DNA from: Amphibacillus cookii
GTDB lineage: Bacteria; Bacillota; Bacilli; Bacillales; Amphibacillaceae
Direction of reading: 5' to 3'
Assembly (NCBI RefSeq): GCF_016908375.1
Contig: NZ_JAFBDS010000009.1
Coordinates: forward strand, 62,001 to 126,000
Length of the DNA: 64,000 bases
Below are positions 43,971 through 53,268 of the stretch, piece after piece; the first letter of the stretch is position 1; the number at the start of each line of letters is the position of its first letter. The position numbers were made by a program, and so were the translations under genes. Below the pieces are notes generated by a model. That model was not told the origin of the DNA, searched no databases, and saw only the letters and a list, made by a program, of their open reading frames with translations.

Positions 43971-45281
43971 ATGCGAAAATCTATTGTAGCCATCGTAGGC
44001 CGACCTAATGTAGGCAAATCAACGATATTTAATCGTTTAGTTGGTGAACGTATTTCAATTGTAGAGGACACACCAGGTGTAACAAGAGATCGGATATATG
44101 CACAAGCAGAGTGGTTAACCACACAGTTTAATTTAATAGATACAGGCGGAATTGAGTTAGGAGATGAGCCATTACTTGTTCAAATGCGAGAACAAGCTGA
44201 TGTTGCCATTAACGAGGCAGATGTGATTATCTTTATTGTTAATGGTCGTGAAGGTATTACTGCGGCTGATGAGGAAGTAGCAAAAATACTTTATAAGTCA
44301 AACAAGCCTGTCGTATTAGCCGTAAATAAAGTTGATAATCCAGAAATGAGAGAAGAAATTTATGAATTCTATAGTCTTGGGTTTGGAGAACCGTTTCCAA
44401 TATCAGGGACACATGGTTTAGGCTTAGGCGATATGCTTGATAAAGTAGTCAGTTATTTCGAAACACTTAATGATCAAATTAATGATAACGACACGATTTA
44501 TTTTAGCTTAATTGGTCGGCCAAATGTAGGGAAATCGTCGCTTGTTAACGCGATTTTGCAACAGGAGCGTGTAATTGTAAGTGATATTGCGGGTACAACA
44601 CGTGATGCAATAGATACCCCATTTAAAAAAGATCAGCAAGATTACGTTATTATTGATACAGCGGGTATGCGAAAAAGAGGAAAGATATATGAAGCAACAG
44701 AACGATATAGCATATTGCGTGCACTAAAAGCAATTGAACGATCTGATGTAGTCTTGACATTAGTTGATGCTGAGTCAGGCATTATCGAACAAGATAAGAA
44801 AATTGCAGGGTATGCTCATGAAGCCGGAAAAGCAGTTATTATTGTTGTGAACAAATGGGACACCATTGCTTCTGATGAGAAAGCAATGAAAAGTTTTGAA
44901 GAAAAAATCAGAGCCCATTTTCCTTTCCTAGAGTATGCTAATATCGTATTTTTGTCAGCTCTAACAAAGAAAAGACTGCATACTTTAATTCCTCAAGTTC
45001 GATTAGCAAGTGAAAATCACACAAAACGTGTAGAAACAAATATTTTAAATGATGTGATCATGGATGCTGTCGCGATGAATCCGACACCTACTCGCCATGG
45101 CAAACGTTTAAAAATTCTCTATACAACACAAGTTGCTGTTCAACCACCAACATTTGTTGTGTTTGTAAATGATCCTGAGCTGTTACACTTTTCTTACGAA
45201 CGTTTTTTAGAAAATAGGATAAGAGATGCTTTTGGATTTGAAGGAACGCCAATTAAAATATATGCTAGAAGACGTAGTTAG
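43971..45281 (+). CDS. der: GTPase Der (EngA)
   Basis: 436 residues with two G domains: GRPNVGKST at 10-18 and again near 182-190, NKVD near 119 and NKWD near 294, DTAG and DTGG switch motifs, and a C-terminal KH-like domain. Der is essential for 50S ribosome assembly. AGAAAGGATG precedes the ATG. gpsA follows by 14 bases, the normal order. Confidence 0.96.
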   Translation: MRKSIVAIVGRPNVGKSTIFNRLVGERISIVEDTPGVTRDRIYAQAEWLTTQFNLIDTGGIELGDEPLLVQMREQADVAINEADVIIFIVNGREGITAADEEVAKILYKSNKPVVLAVNKVDNPEMREEIYEFYSLGFGEPFPISGTHGLGLGDMLDKVVSYFETLNDQINDNDTIYFSLIGRPNVGKSSLVNAILQQERVIVSDIAGTTRDAIDTPFKKDQQDYVIIDTAGMRKRGKIYEATERYSILRALKAIERSDVVLTLVDAESGIIEQDKKIAGYAHEAGKAVIIVVNKWDTIASDEKAMKSFEEKIRAHFPFLEYANIVFLSALTKKRLHTLIPQVRLASENHTKRVETNILNDVIMDAVAMNPTPTRHGKRLKILYTTQVAVQPPTFVVFVNDPELLHFSYERFLENRIRDAFGFEGTPIKIYARRRS

Positions 45282-45295
45282 GAGTGTGAAGAATA

Positions 45296-46336
45296 ATGGA
45301 GAAAATCGCAGTTCTCGGAGCCGGTAGTTGGGGGACAGCTTTAGCAATGGTTTTAAATGATAATGGACATGAGGTAAGGCTTTGGACACACCTTGAAGAC
45401 CATGCAAACGAAATCAATTTATCACATCAGAACAAGGCTTATTTAAAAGATGTTAAATTAGCGGAAAGTATTATGGCATATCATCACTTAGAGCGTGCGC
45501 TCGACGATGTTACGGCTGTGATTTTTGTTTTACCAACGAAGGCGATTCGCTCTGTCTGCCAACAGGTTAAAAAAACATTAAATCGACCTGTAACAATTAT
45601 TCACGGTACAAAAGGTATTGAGCCTGATAGCTTTAAACGTGTTTCTGAAATGATGGAAGAGGAGCTTCCTAAGGAGATATATGATGAAATTGTCGTTTTA
45701 TCAGGTCCAAGTCATGCAGAAGAAGTCAGCATGGGCCAACCTACAACCGTTACTGCTTCCTCTAAATCTGAACAAGCAGCTAAACATACACAAAACTTAT
45801 TTATGAATGATCGATTTCGCGTCTATACAAATAATGATATTATTGGTGTTGAGCTTGGTGGCTCATTAAAAAATATCATAGCATTGGGAGCAGGTATATC
45901 TGATGGTCTTGGCTATGGTGATAATGCAAAAGCAGCCCTTGTGACCAGAGGATTAGCTGAGATTGCAAGATTAGGCACAGCTATGGGAGCAGATCCGCTT
46001 ACCTTTGTTGGTTTAACAGGTGTGGGTGATCTCATTGTTACATGCACGAGTATCCACAGTCGTAATTGGAACGCAGGTAATATGTTGGCTCAGGGCCAAT
46101 CGTTAGCTGATATTTTAGAGAAAATGGGTATGGTTGTAGAAGGTGTACGTACAGCTCAAGCAGCTTATCACCTTGCTAAAGAAAAAGGAATTGATATGCC
46201 TATCACCTCTGGTATATATCAAATTTTGTTTGAACAGGCAAACCCAAGAGAAGTGGTTGATCAACTTATGACAAGGACAAGGCGTCCCGAAACTGATGAA
46301 GTACATGCCATGTTAAAACAACATTATTACAGATAA
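45296..46336 (+). CDS. gpsA: Glycerol-3-phosphate dehydrogenase, NAD(P)+
   Basis: 346 residues. The Rossmann motif GAGSWG is at 8-13, and the catalytic Lys lies in LGGSLKNIIALGAG (about 192). SGPSHAEEV and FVGLTGVGDLIVTCTS are family motifs. It makes glycerol 3-phosphate for phospholipid synthesis. GGAGTG precedes the ATG. The last codons (Tyr-Tyr-Arg-stop) lie within the left end of repeat A8 (TTATTACAGATAA). Confidence 0.95.
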   Translation: MEKIAVLGAGSWGTALAMVLNDNGHEVRLWTHLEDHANEINLSHQNKAYLKDVKLAESIMAYHHLERALDDVTAVIFVLPTKAIRSVCQQVKKTLNRPVTIIHGTKGIEPDSFKRVSEMMEEELPKEIYDEIVVLSGPSHAEEVSMGQPTTVTASSKSEQAAKHTQNLFMNDRFRVYTNNDIIGVELGGSLKNIIALGAGISDGLGYGDNAKAALVTRGLAEIARLGTAMGADPLTFVGLTGVGDLIVTCTSIHSRNWNAGNMLAQGQSLADILEKMGMVVEGVRTAQAAYHLAKEKGIDMPITSGIYQILFEQANPREVVDQLMTRTRRPETDEVHAMLKQHYYR

Positions 46337-46462
46337 TCGTCCGTAAAACAGAATTTCTATTCTAATCAGGCGGGCGCTAAATATCCTGATTCACTCAACT
46401 AACGATTCGCGTACAAAGAATGAAAGCGCCCACTGATTGAAGGTGATGGTTCATTTTATAAT
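46325..46462 (+). repeat. Family A intergenic repeat, copy A8
   Basis: From TTATTACAGATAATCGTCCG to GGTTCATTTTATAATG. It has the core words CGGGCGCTAA, CCTGATTCACTCAACTAACG and CCCACTGATTGAAGG. The gpsA stop codon is TAA 46334-46336, inside the repeat's left end. Confidence 0.85.
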
Positions 46463-46494
46463 GATTAATGGATGAACAGCACCGACTCCTCTTG

Positions 46495-46503
46495 CATATA
46501 GTA
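46495..46503 (+). promoter_or_regulatory. Candidate mother-cell sigma -10 (SigE/SigK)
   Basis: CATATAGTA fits CATA-N3-TA of SigK and is close to SigE -10 elements. GAACA lies 16 bases upstream as a possible -35. It precedes the SpoVIF-like gene by about 30 bases, which fits a mother-cell protein. Confidence 0.4.
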
Positions 46504-46534
46504 TCTTGACAATGCTAAACAAGGAGGAGACTAG

Positions 46535-46795
46535 GTGAACGATTTTCAAAAAGGGTTATTTGATCATATTCAAAATAAGGCCAATATTAAACCTGATGAA
46601 ATCTTTAAAGTTGCACAGTCAGTTCAAAATGCAGATTTTTCAAATGAAACAACAGTTAGAGATCTTGTAAAGCAACTGAGTCAATTAGCTAATAAACCTA
46701 TATCAAAAGAAAAAGAAGATAAACTGGTACAATCTATTACAAAAAATAAATTTCCAAAAGATATTAATACATTAGGACAACTATTTAAAAAGTAA
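46535..46795 (+). CDS. SpoVIF-like sporulation protein (YphE position)
   Basis: 86 residues, charged and helical, with the family features KPDEIFKVAQSVQNADFSNE, VRDLVKQLSQLANKP and a closing INTLGQLFKK. This is the stage VI sporulation protein F domain, found in B. subtilis SpoVIF, which guides late coat assembly. The location between gpsA and spoIVA is that of yphE/yphF. AAGGAGGAGA precedes the GTG start. A candidate mother-cell promoter lies upstream. Confidence 0.78.
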   Translation: MNDFQKGLFDHIQNKANIKPDEIFKVAQSVQNADFSNETTVRDLVKQLSQLANKPISKEKEDKLVQSITKNKFPKDINTLGQLFKK

Positions 46796-46893
46796 ACAAG
46801 TAGGCATATGTTTATACCAAAAGACTTTTAATGCATAAACTATTATGCACAAGTATTCACGTTAAAGTTGCCCTGGGTATTAATTTTAGTCAC

Positions 46894-46929
46894 GCCGAGT
46901 TAGAGCGCCCCTTCTAACTCGGCTTTTTA
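46894..46929 (+). terminator. Terminator of the SpoVIF-like gene
   Basis: A perfect 11-bp GC-rich stem GCCGAGTTAGA / TCTAACTCGGC with an 8-base loop and five T. It lies 100 bases after the gene. The bases between show nothing else. With the SigE promoter and leader of spoIVA it accounts for the 318-base spacer. Confidence 0.9.
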
Positions 46930-47008
46930 ATCCCCTTTAATCAAACGTTTTTTTCCTAATTGTTCTAATTATTTCATTCATGCATAAATTGAAGATGTTA
47001 AATGGTGA

Positions 47009-47037
47009 AAATATTATTTAATCAACAGTCATAATAT
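47009..47037 (+). promoter_or_regulatory. SigE promoter of spoIVA
   Basis: AAATATT (47009-47015), 14 bases, CATAATAT (47030-47037). This matches the mother-cell SigE pattern (KMATATT-14-CATACAAT) very well. spoIVA is a SigE gene in B. subtilis. The mRNA would begin near 47044. Confidence 0.75.
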
Positions 47038-47044
47038 AGTGGGA

Positions 47045-47091
47045 CAACGTCATAGACTTTTAATGTCAGAGCATCGTACTTTACGACGTTG
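47045..47091 (+). promoter_or_regulatory. 5'-end leader hairpin of spoIVA mRNA
   Basis: CAACGTC (47045-47051) pairs perfectly with GACGTTG (47085-47091), with a smaller GAC/GTC pairing inside. Given the SigE start site, the stem forms at the extreme 5' end of the mRNA and ends directly at the GAAGGAG binding site. Confidence 0.5.
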
Positions 47092-47113
47092 AAGGAGATC
47101 GGGAGGGGATTAT

Positions 47114-48592
47114 GTGGAAAAGGTAGACATTTTCAAAGATATTTCAAAACGAACGAACGGAGATATTTATTTAGGTGTAGTCGGAGCAGTTCGAACAGGG
47201 AAGTCAACGTTTATTAAGAAGTTCATGGAAAAGGTTGTTTTACCAAATATTGAAGATGAAGGAGATCGGGCGAGGGCGCAAGATGAATTACCGCAAAGTG
47301 CAGCAGGTAAAACGATAATGACAACAGAACCAAAGTTTGTTCCTAATCAAGCCGTTCATCTTCAAGTTGATGAAGGTATTGATGTCAATGTCAGATTAGT
47401 TGATTGCGTAGGTTATACCATCAATGGGGCGCAGGGATTTGAAGACGAAAACGGTCCTCGAATGATTCACACCCCGTGGTATGAAGAGCCTATTCCATTT
47501 CATGAAGCTGCAGAAATCGGGACACGAAAAGTGATACAGGAGCATTCAACCATTGGCGTCGTTGTAACAACAGATGGAACTATTGGAGACATACCAAGAA
47601 ATGATTATGTAGAAGCAGAAGAACGAATTGTAGAAGAATTAAAAGAAGTAGGTAAACCGTTCATTATGGTTATAAATTCAACGAAGCCTTATGACCAAGA
47701 TACAGAGCTTTTACGTCAATCGCTAAATGAACAATACGATATCCCAGTACTTGCAATGAGTGTAGAGAGTATGCAAGAAGATGATATCTACAACGTATTA
47801 AGAGAAGCATTATTCGAATTTCCTGTACTTGAAGTTAATGTTAATTTACCGAGCTGGGTAATGGTGTTAAAAGATGATCACTGGCTCCGCATGAGCTATC
47901 ATGAAGCGATTCAAGAAACGGTTCAAGATATTAAGCGATTACGCGATGTTGATCGAGTTGTCGGCTATTTTGATGCTTATGATCACATTGAACGTGCACA
48001 AATTAACGGAATTGAAATGGGTGAGGGGATTGCAGAAATCGATTTAGATGCACCAAGTTACTTGTACGATCAAGTGCTAAAAGAAATAGTTGGAGAGGAA
48101 ATTCGTGGGAAAGATCATTTACTTGAACTTATGCAAGATTTTGCTCAGGCCAAGCGTGAATATGACCAAATAGCAGATGGACTTAATATGGTAAAACAAA
48201 CAGGGTATGGAGTTGCCGCACCTACGATTAATGATATGAAACTTGATGAACCTGAAATTATCCGGCAAGGAACACGCTTCGGTGTGAGATTAAAAGCCAT
48301 TGCACCATCTATTCATATGATTAAAGTAGATGTAGAATCAGAATTCTCTCCAATTATTGGAACTGAAAAGCAAAGTGAAGAACTCGTTCGCTACTTGATG
48401 CAGGATTTCGAGGATGATCCCCTATCTATTTGGCAATCGGATATCTTTGGTCGCTCTTTAAGCTCGATTGTTCGTGAAGGCATACAAGGAAAATTAACAT
48501 TAATGCCTGAAAATGCGCAGTATAAATTAAGAGAAACACTTGAACGCATCGTTAACGAAGGGTCAGGTGGACTAATCGCAATAATACTCTAA
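47114..48592 (+). CDS. spoIVA: Stage IV sporulation protein A (coat morphogenetic ATPase)
   Basis: 492 residues, the full length of SpoIVA. Walker A GAVRTGKST at 24-32; a switch region LVDCVGYT near 97; a middle domain and a C-terminal domain that binds SpoVM (ending near EGSGGLIAIIL). It forms the ATP-driven basement layer of the spore coat on the forespore surface. GTG 47114 is the start, with GGGAGG a few bases upstream. Its own SigE promoter and leader hairpin are present. Confidence 0.96.
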   Translation: MEKVDIFKDISKRTNGDIYLGVVGAVRTGKSTFIKKFMEKVVLPNIEDEGDRARAQDELPQSAAGKTIMTTEPKFVPNQAVHLQVDEGIDVNVRLVDCVGYTINGAQGFEDENGPRMIHTPWYEEPIPFHEAAEIGTRKVIQEHSTIGVVVTTDGTIGDIPRNDYVEAEERIVEELKEVGKPFIMVINSTKPYDQDTELLRQSLNEQYDIPVLAMSVESMQEDDIYNVLREALFEFPVLEVNVNLPSWVMVLKDDHWLRMSYHEAIQETVQDIKRLRDVDRVVGYFDAYDHIERAQINGIEMGEGIAEIDLDAPSYLYDQVLKEIVGEEIRGKDHLLELMQDFAQAKREYDQIADGLNMVKQTGYGVAAPTINDMKLDEPEIIRQGTRFGVRLKAIAPSIHMIKVDVESEFSPIIGTEKQSEELVRYLMQDFEDDPLSIWQSDIFGRSLSSIVREGIQGKLTLMPENAQYKLRETLERIVNEGSGGLIAIIL

Positions 48593-48623
48593 CGACTTGT
48601 GGTCACAAGTCGTTTTATTTTTT
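48591..48623 (+). terminator. spoIVA terminator
   Basis: An 11-bp stem AACGACTTGTG / CACAAGTCGTT with a 2-base loop, followed by TTATTTTTT. The stem begins within the stop codon. Confidence 0.85.
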
Positions 48624-48634
48624 CTAGCTATACA

Positions 48635-48710
48635 AGCGTCCGTTATCACCCACCCAAATAGATTGCCCTCTGTTTTCTATTTTGAGATAGGTGTTTTACG
48701 GACGGTTTTT
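48635..48710 (-). repeat. Family A intergenic repeat, copy A9 (first stem-loop only)
   Basis: About 75 bp, from AAGCGTCCGTTATCACCCACCC to TACGGACGGTT. Only the first stem-loop of the family is left: ACGGACG ... CCGTCCGT with a central CTATTTTGAGATAGG. It shows the first stem can exist without the second. Confidence 0.75.
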
Positions 48711-48835
48711 CTAATATCTACTTTATTATCTGTTGAATTTCATCAGTAGGTGCTTCATAAAATCATAAATCCGTATTTTTAGAATTTAAAAAATTACTGC
48801 CAATAAAGCCTCTTACACAAATTAATATTGTCAAA

Positions 48836-48873
48836 CTAAAACCCTTTGTGTCTAAATGCACAAAGGGTTTTAG
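48836..48873. terminator. Bidirectional terminator
   Basis: A perfect 15-bp stem CTAAAACCCTTTGTG / CACAAAGGGTTTTAG with an 8-base loop. It lies just past the end of the minus-strand small membrane protein gene, which supports that gene. Confidence 0.8.
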
Positions 48874-48901
48874 AGCATAGATGATTTAACCATAGATAAA
48901 A

Positions 48902-49078
48902 TTATTTAAAAAAAGTTATATTTAATTTTTCTCTAACAATTACAGAAAGAATTATCATTGATAACAATATTATTTGAAGGCTAGAATCACTAATCCAATT
49001 TAATATATATCTCATGCCAAAAAAAACAAAAAGCAATACTAATAACAATATTATAAATATAGCATTCTTCATAAACAT
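48902..49078 (-). CDS. Small two-helix membrane protein, unknown
   Basis: 58 residues with ATG 49076-49078 and GGAAGGAT as ribosome binding site. Two hydrophobic helices (about 5-25 and 33-50) are joined by a short polar turn, with a basic tail. A terminator follows and a TATAAT lies upstream on the same strand. I recognise no family. The frame continues upstream to 49213, but that stretch has no binding site and a different composition, so the short version is the likely gene. Confidence 0.5.
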   Translation of the reverse strand: MFMKNAIFIILLLVLLFVFFGMRYILNWISDSSLQIILLSMIILSVIVREKLNITFFK

Positions 49079-49157
49079 ACCGATCCTTCCATAAAGTTTC
49101 CAAAAAAACTTTATTTTTTTATGATTATACCATATAATAAAAAAATTGATATACTGG

Positions 49158-49310
49158 GTATTGTGGGTATTTTTTACCGCCTTTTGCGGACAAGTGTACC
49201 AGTCTTTGCGCAATAATTTACCAGAAGATGAAGCAGCGATAAAACCAAGGAGATTTTATTTACTGACTTCGCTTCTCGAACATATTCATCATGAAGTAAG
49301 GTTAAGGTAA
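49158..49310 (+). pseudogene. Decayed gene fragment, unknown
   Basis: An open stretch ending at TAA 49308-49310 reads like the C-terminal end of a real protein (GQVYQSLRNNLPEDEAA, then KPRRFYLLTSLLEHIHHE), with no start or binding site. The DNA is less AT-rich than its surroundings. I cannot name the family. It lies between spoIVA and hbs, where relatives have no such gene, and looks like a remnant of an inserted gene. Confidence 0.4.
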
Positions 49311-49316
49311 CATAAC

Positions 49317-49406
49317 ATTTGGTTAGAAGAGGGTATAATCTTAGAGAACAAAGATCAAATTATTAAAAATATAGATCAAAAAGGCGTTAAAGAATGGAAA
49401 GATTAA
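49317..49406 (+). pseudogene. Second decayed gene fragment, unknown
   Basis: An open frame without start codon, reading WLEEGIILENKDQII and ending VKEWKD with a TAA at 49404-49406. Composition is that of a soluble charged protein tail. It may be a separate remnant or, after frameshifts, part of the same gene as 49158-49310. From 49407 to about 49680 I see only AT-rich DNA. Confidence 0.35.
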
Positions 49407-49688
49407 TTATCATATTAAATATCTTATGATAATTTAGAACTAGAACATATGACTTAATAAATTTCTAAAATATCTTGAATTAATAGTTACATATAATATC
49501 CATATATAACTTATTTTGGTTTAATTTTGTGTGGAAGTTGCATAAATAGAGCCTGTATGATAAGATTCTAGTGATAAAAAAACGATATTCCCAGCTAATC
49601 ATGCCTGTTTTATAGTTTTACTGAAATCTAAAAATGGTATTTTATGATTAGGTAATTTGAACAATTTTAATAATTATTGTGATTTTTG

Positions 49689-49717
49689 TTGAATTTGCAG
49701 GGAAAGTCGTTTATTAT
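49689..49717 (+). promoter_or_regulatory. Candidate SigA promoter of hbs
   Basis: TTGAAT (49689-49694), 17 bases, TATTAT (49712-49717), in the 125 bases before the hbs ribosome binding site. The long leader resembles that of hbs in other Bacillaceae. Confidence 0.45.
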
Positions 49718-49841
49718 AAGCTTTGTCATCATTTAAATTGATGATCAGAAGTATAGGATTCAGAAAACTTGTGAACAAATGGAGTAAAACCATTTAAGTT
49801 CGTATGCTTCATGAATTTAAATGTGGGAGGAGGTGAATATC

Positions 49842-50114
49842 ATGAACAAGACAGATCTAATTAATGCAGTTGCTGAGAAAAGTGAACTTTCTAAAAAAGA
49901 TGCAACAAAAGCTGTTGATGCAGTTTTTGAATCTATCATGGATTCACTAAAAGATGGTGAGAAAGTACAATTAATTGGTTTTGGTAACTTTGAGGTGCGT
50001 GAACGTGCTGCTCGTAAAGGACGTAATCCACAAACTGGAGCTGAGATTGAAATCCCAGCTAGCAAAGTACCTGCTTTCAAACCAGGTAAAGCCCTTAAAG
50101 ATATCGTTAAATAA
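49842..50114 (+). CDS. hbs: DNA-binding protein HU
   Basis: 90 residues. The helical body begins [21 protein letters not shown] and the DNA-binding arm carries [27 protein letters not shown], the HU/IHF signature with the Pro that intercalates into DNA. It compacts and bends chromosomal DNA. ATG 49842 lies behind GGGAGGAGGTGA. The spoIVA-hbs-mtrB order is conserved, although folE (mtrA), which often precedes mtrB, is missing. Confidence 0.96.
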   Translation: MNKTDLINAVAEKSELSKKDATKAVDAVFESIMDSLKDGEKVQLIGFGNFEVRERAARKGRNPQTGAEIEIPASKVPAFKPGKALKDIVK

Positions 50115-50129
50115 TGTTTTACATAGGGC

Positions 50130-50162
50130 AAAAAGGGGGTGCAATTATTGCACCCTTTTTTT
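50130..50162 (+). terminator. hbs terminator
   Basis: AAAAAGGGGGTGCAAT / ATTGCACCCTTTTTTT, a strong hairpin with a long T run, starting 15 bases after hbs. Confidence 0.92.
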
Positions 50163-50216
50163 CTTATACATAGATATATCTTTCGCGAAGGTAAAAAAAA
50201 TTAAAAGGTGAGGATA

Positions 50217-50429
50217 ATGGAATCTGATTTTTTTATTATTAAGGCTTTAGAAGATGGTGTGCAAGTGATTGGCCTAACAAGAGGTGAAGCTACAAAATTT
50301 CATCACGCTGAAAAACTAGATAAAGGTGAGTTGCTTGTCGTGCAGTTTACTGACCATACTTCAGCGATCAAAATTAAAGGTAGAGCAAAGGTTCAGTCTC
50401 GCCACGGAGAGATGAATACAGAAGTATAG
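50217..50429 (+). CDS. mtrB: TRAP, trp RNA-binding attenuation protein
   Basis: 70 residues, near the usual 75. It retains the beta-strand motifs and tryptophan-binding loop: DGVQVIGLTRGEATKFHHAEKLDKGE and QFTDHTSAIKIKGRA. Eleven subunits form a ring that, with tryptophan, binds (G/U)AG repeats in trp mRNA leaders. The start is ATG 50217 with AAAGGTGAGG before it. The trp operon is missing from its usual site in this window, so its targets lie elsewhere. Confidence 0.93.
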   Translation: MESDFFIIKALEDGVQVIGLTRGEATKFHHAEKLDKGELLVVQFTDHTSAIKIKGRAKVQSRHGEMNTEV

Positions 50430-50490
50430 AATCAGTCTAGTTTGTCCATAATAACTGTTGTATACCGTCAATATGGAGGCTATTGCCATT

Positions 50491-51264
50491 GTGGAACTAA
50501 AAGATCTGGTTATTGATAAATTGAAACAACTCATCAATCAAAAGAACGGTGATATTGTGGATGTGAATTATTGGGAGTCCAATCCAAGGTTAGCTATATT
50601 CACCCAACTGATCGAACAATCCAATTGGACACAAACAAAAAAAATAGATTGTATAGCAGCTGTTGCACTTTTACAATTATCCCTTGACATTCACGATCTT
50701 GTCTCGAATCAAAATATGAAAAACAATTCCAATTTCATTTTGCATGGTGATCTTTTAAGTGGTCAACATTATAAGCTACTTGTCGCTCATAAAGAAATTA
50801 AGCTATTAAAAGCATTAGCTAAAGCAATTAAAGACACTAATGCCATAAAGGCTCATTTAGCTGTGCTAAATAATGAGAGGCAAGATGTTATTACACTTTT
50901 AAGCAAAAAGCTTGAAGTTGATATGGCATTGGTCTATTGTTTAATAAGATTTTTTAACTTGACTTATTTAGAAAGATTTATTAAAACGTTGGTATTGCAT
51001 CTTTCTTTAACCCCCCAAAAAATAGAAGCATCAATTAACCATAACACAGATCAATCGCTCTCTTTATCTCATAAACGTATTCAAGAGCATTTAAGAAAAT
51101 CAAGGTCGGATATTGATATGCTCGTTCTTAAGATGCCGGATGCTTTAAAGGAGCTTATTGCGCCGATCCAAGTGTCATTAATGACTTTTTATGGCGTATC
51201 AGCTAGAAGTAACACGATTAACTCCATTGATATTAGAAAAATTATAGATTTGAGTATGGGATGA
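50491..51264 (+). CDS. hepS: Heptaprenyl diphosphate synthase component I
   Basis: 257 residues, all-helical, with no Asp-rich catalytic motif. This is the small accessory subunit (HEPPP_synt_1) that sets product length with HepT. Position after mtrB and before hepT matches B. subtilis. The start is taken as GTG 50491 behind TGGAGG; the spacing (11 bases) is a little long. hepT follows by 4 bases; menG, which separates them in B. subtilis, is absent. Confidence 0.85.
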   Translation: MELKDLVIDKLKQLINQKNGDIVDVNYWESNPRLAIFTQLIEQSNWTQTKKIDCIAAVALLQLSLDIHDLVSNQNMKNNSNFILHGDLLSGQHYKLLVAHKEIKLLKALAKAIKDTNAIKAHLAVLNNERQDVITLLSKKLEVDMALVYCLIRFFNLTYLERFIKTLVLHLSLTPQKIEASINHNTDQSLSLSHKRIQEHLRKSRSDIDMLVLKMPDALKELIAPIQVSLMTFYGVSARSNTINSIDIRKIIDLSMG

Positions 51265-51268
51265 TAAT

Positions 51269-52252
51269 ATGCATTTACCTAAACAATATTCATATTTGCA
51301 AATGGATGTAGATTGTGTCAACAAACAGTTGTACGACGCTATATCGGAAAGCGACCATTTAATAAAGGATCCTTCTCTCGATTTACTGCAATCTGGTGGA
51401 AAAAGAATTCGCCCTTTACTATGTTTAATTGCAAGTTATTTCGGTGAGCGAAAGACAGGAGAAACATATAAATTAGCGACTATTTTAGAATTGATTCATA
51501 TGGCTAGCTTAGTTCATGATGATATTATTGATCATGCTGCGATTAGAAGAGGCAGACCTACTGTTCATTTTCAGTATAATAAATTATTTGCTACCTACAC
51601 AGGTGATTATTTATTTGGATTAGCCCTTGAGTTAACAGCAGATATAGAGGTAATACAAATACATCAACTACTGGCTAATACGGTTACACAGTTATCTACT
51701 GGCGAATTAAATCAATTACACAAACGGTATATCATTGATATTTCATTAAAAAACTATTTGCGTAAAATACGTGATAAAACAGCCAAACTTATTGCCACTT
51801 GCTGTCAAATGGGTGCAATAGTAGCTCAGTCGTCCCAAAAGATCAATAATAACTTGTACTGGTTTGGTTATTTCCTCGGCATGGCCTATCAAATTACTGA
51901 TGATATTAGTGATTTTACTGATCCTCAAGAACAAACGGGAAAGCCACAAGGACAGGATTTAATCGAAGGCTATCTGACTTTACCTACACTACTTGCTATG
52001 AGGGATAAAAAGGTTTATGATCATGTTCAATACATTTTTGAACAAGGACCGTCTAGTTCATCTCATATCTCTAAAGACACCATTAACCGAATCAAACAAA
52101 CCAATGCAGTTAATGAAGCGATTATATTCAGCCATTGGTATTTAGATAAAGCTATCGAACGTTTAAAACCATTGCCTAATCAACCTGAAAAGCAGCTTTT
52201 AATGCAAATGGTTGCCTATCTCAGAAAAAAAAATAATTCTCAGATTGTTTAA
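51269..52252 (+). CDS. hepT: Heptaprenyl diphosphate synthase component II
   Basis: 327 residues. First Asp-rich motif DDIID (about residue 90) followed by RRGRPT, and the second DDISD near 211; GGKRIRP binds diphosphate near 45. It adds isoprene units to farnesyl diphosphate. In B. subtilis the product feeds menaquinone and the heptaprenylglyceryl lipid path of PcrB. With menG absent here, the use of the product in this organism is open. Confidence 0.92.
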   Translation: MHLPKQYSYLQMDVDCVNKQLYDAISESDHLIKDPSLDLLQSGGKRIRPLLCLIASYFGERKTGETYKLATILELIHMASLVHDDIIDHAAIRRGRPTVHFQYNKLFATYTGDYLFGLALELTADIEVIQIHQLLANTVTQLSTGELNQLHKRYIIDISLKNYLRKIRDKTAKLIATCCQMGAIVAQSSQKINNNLYWFGYFLGMAYQITDDISDFTDPQEQTGKPQGQDLIEGYLTLPTLLAMRDKKVYDHVQYIFEQGPSSSSHISKDTINRIKQTNAVNEAIIFSHWYLDKAIERLKPLPNQPEKQLLMQMVAYLRKKNNSQIV

Positions 52253-52284
52253 TTAAATACATATTCACCGATATATAATTATAG

Positions 52285-53088
<804 letters not shown>

Positions 53089-53092
53089 CATT

Positions 53093-53136
53093 AAAGAGAC
53101 GTACATGAGCATGAATCATGGGCGTTTCTTTTTTAC
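53093..53136 (+). terminator. cheR terminator
   Basis: AAAGAGACG pairs with CGTTTCTTT around a smaller CATGA/TCATG hairpin, followed by six T, right after the cheR stop. Confidence 0.75.
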
Positions 53137-53268
53137 TCATACATACTAAGAAAAATAAAACATTAAAGAAAAGTTTGAAAAAAAAGAATAATCTATCTAT
53201 TGGGTGTCCACAGATACAGCTAGTTGTGTTATATTTATTAAAAACTTAACTAATCAGGGGGAAGCAAT

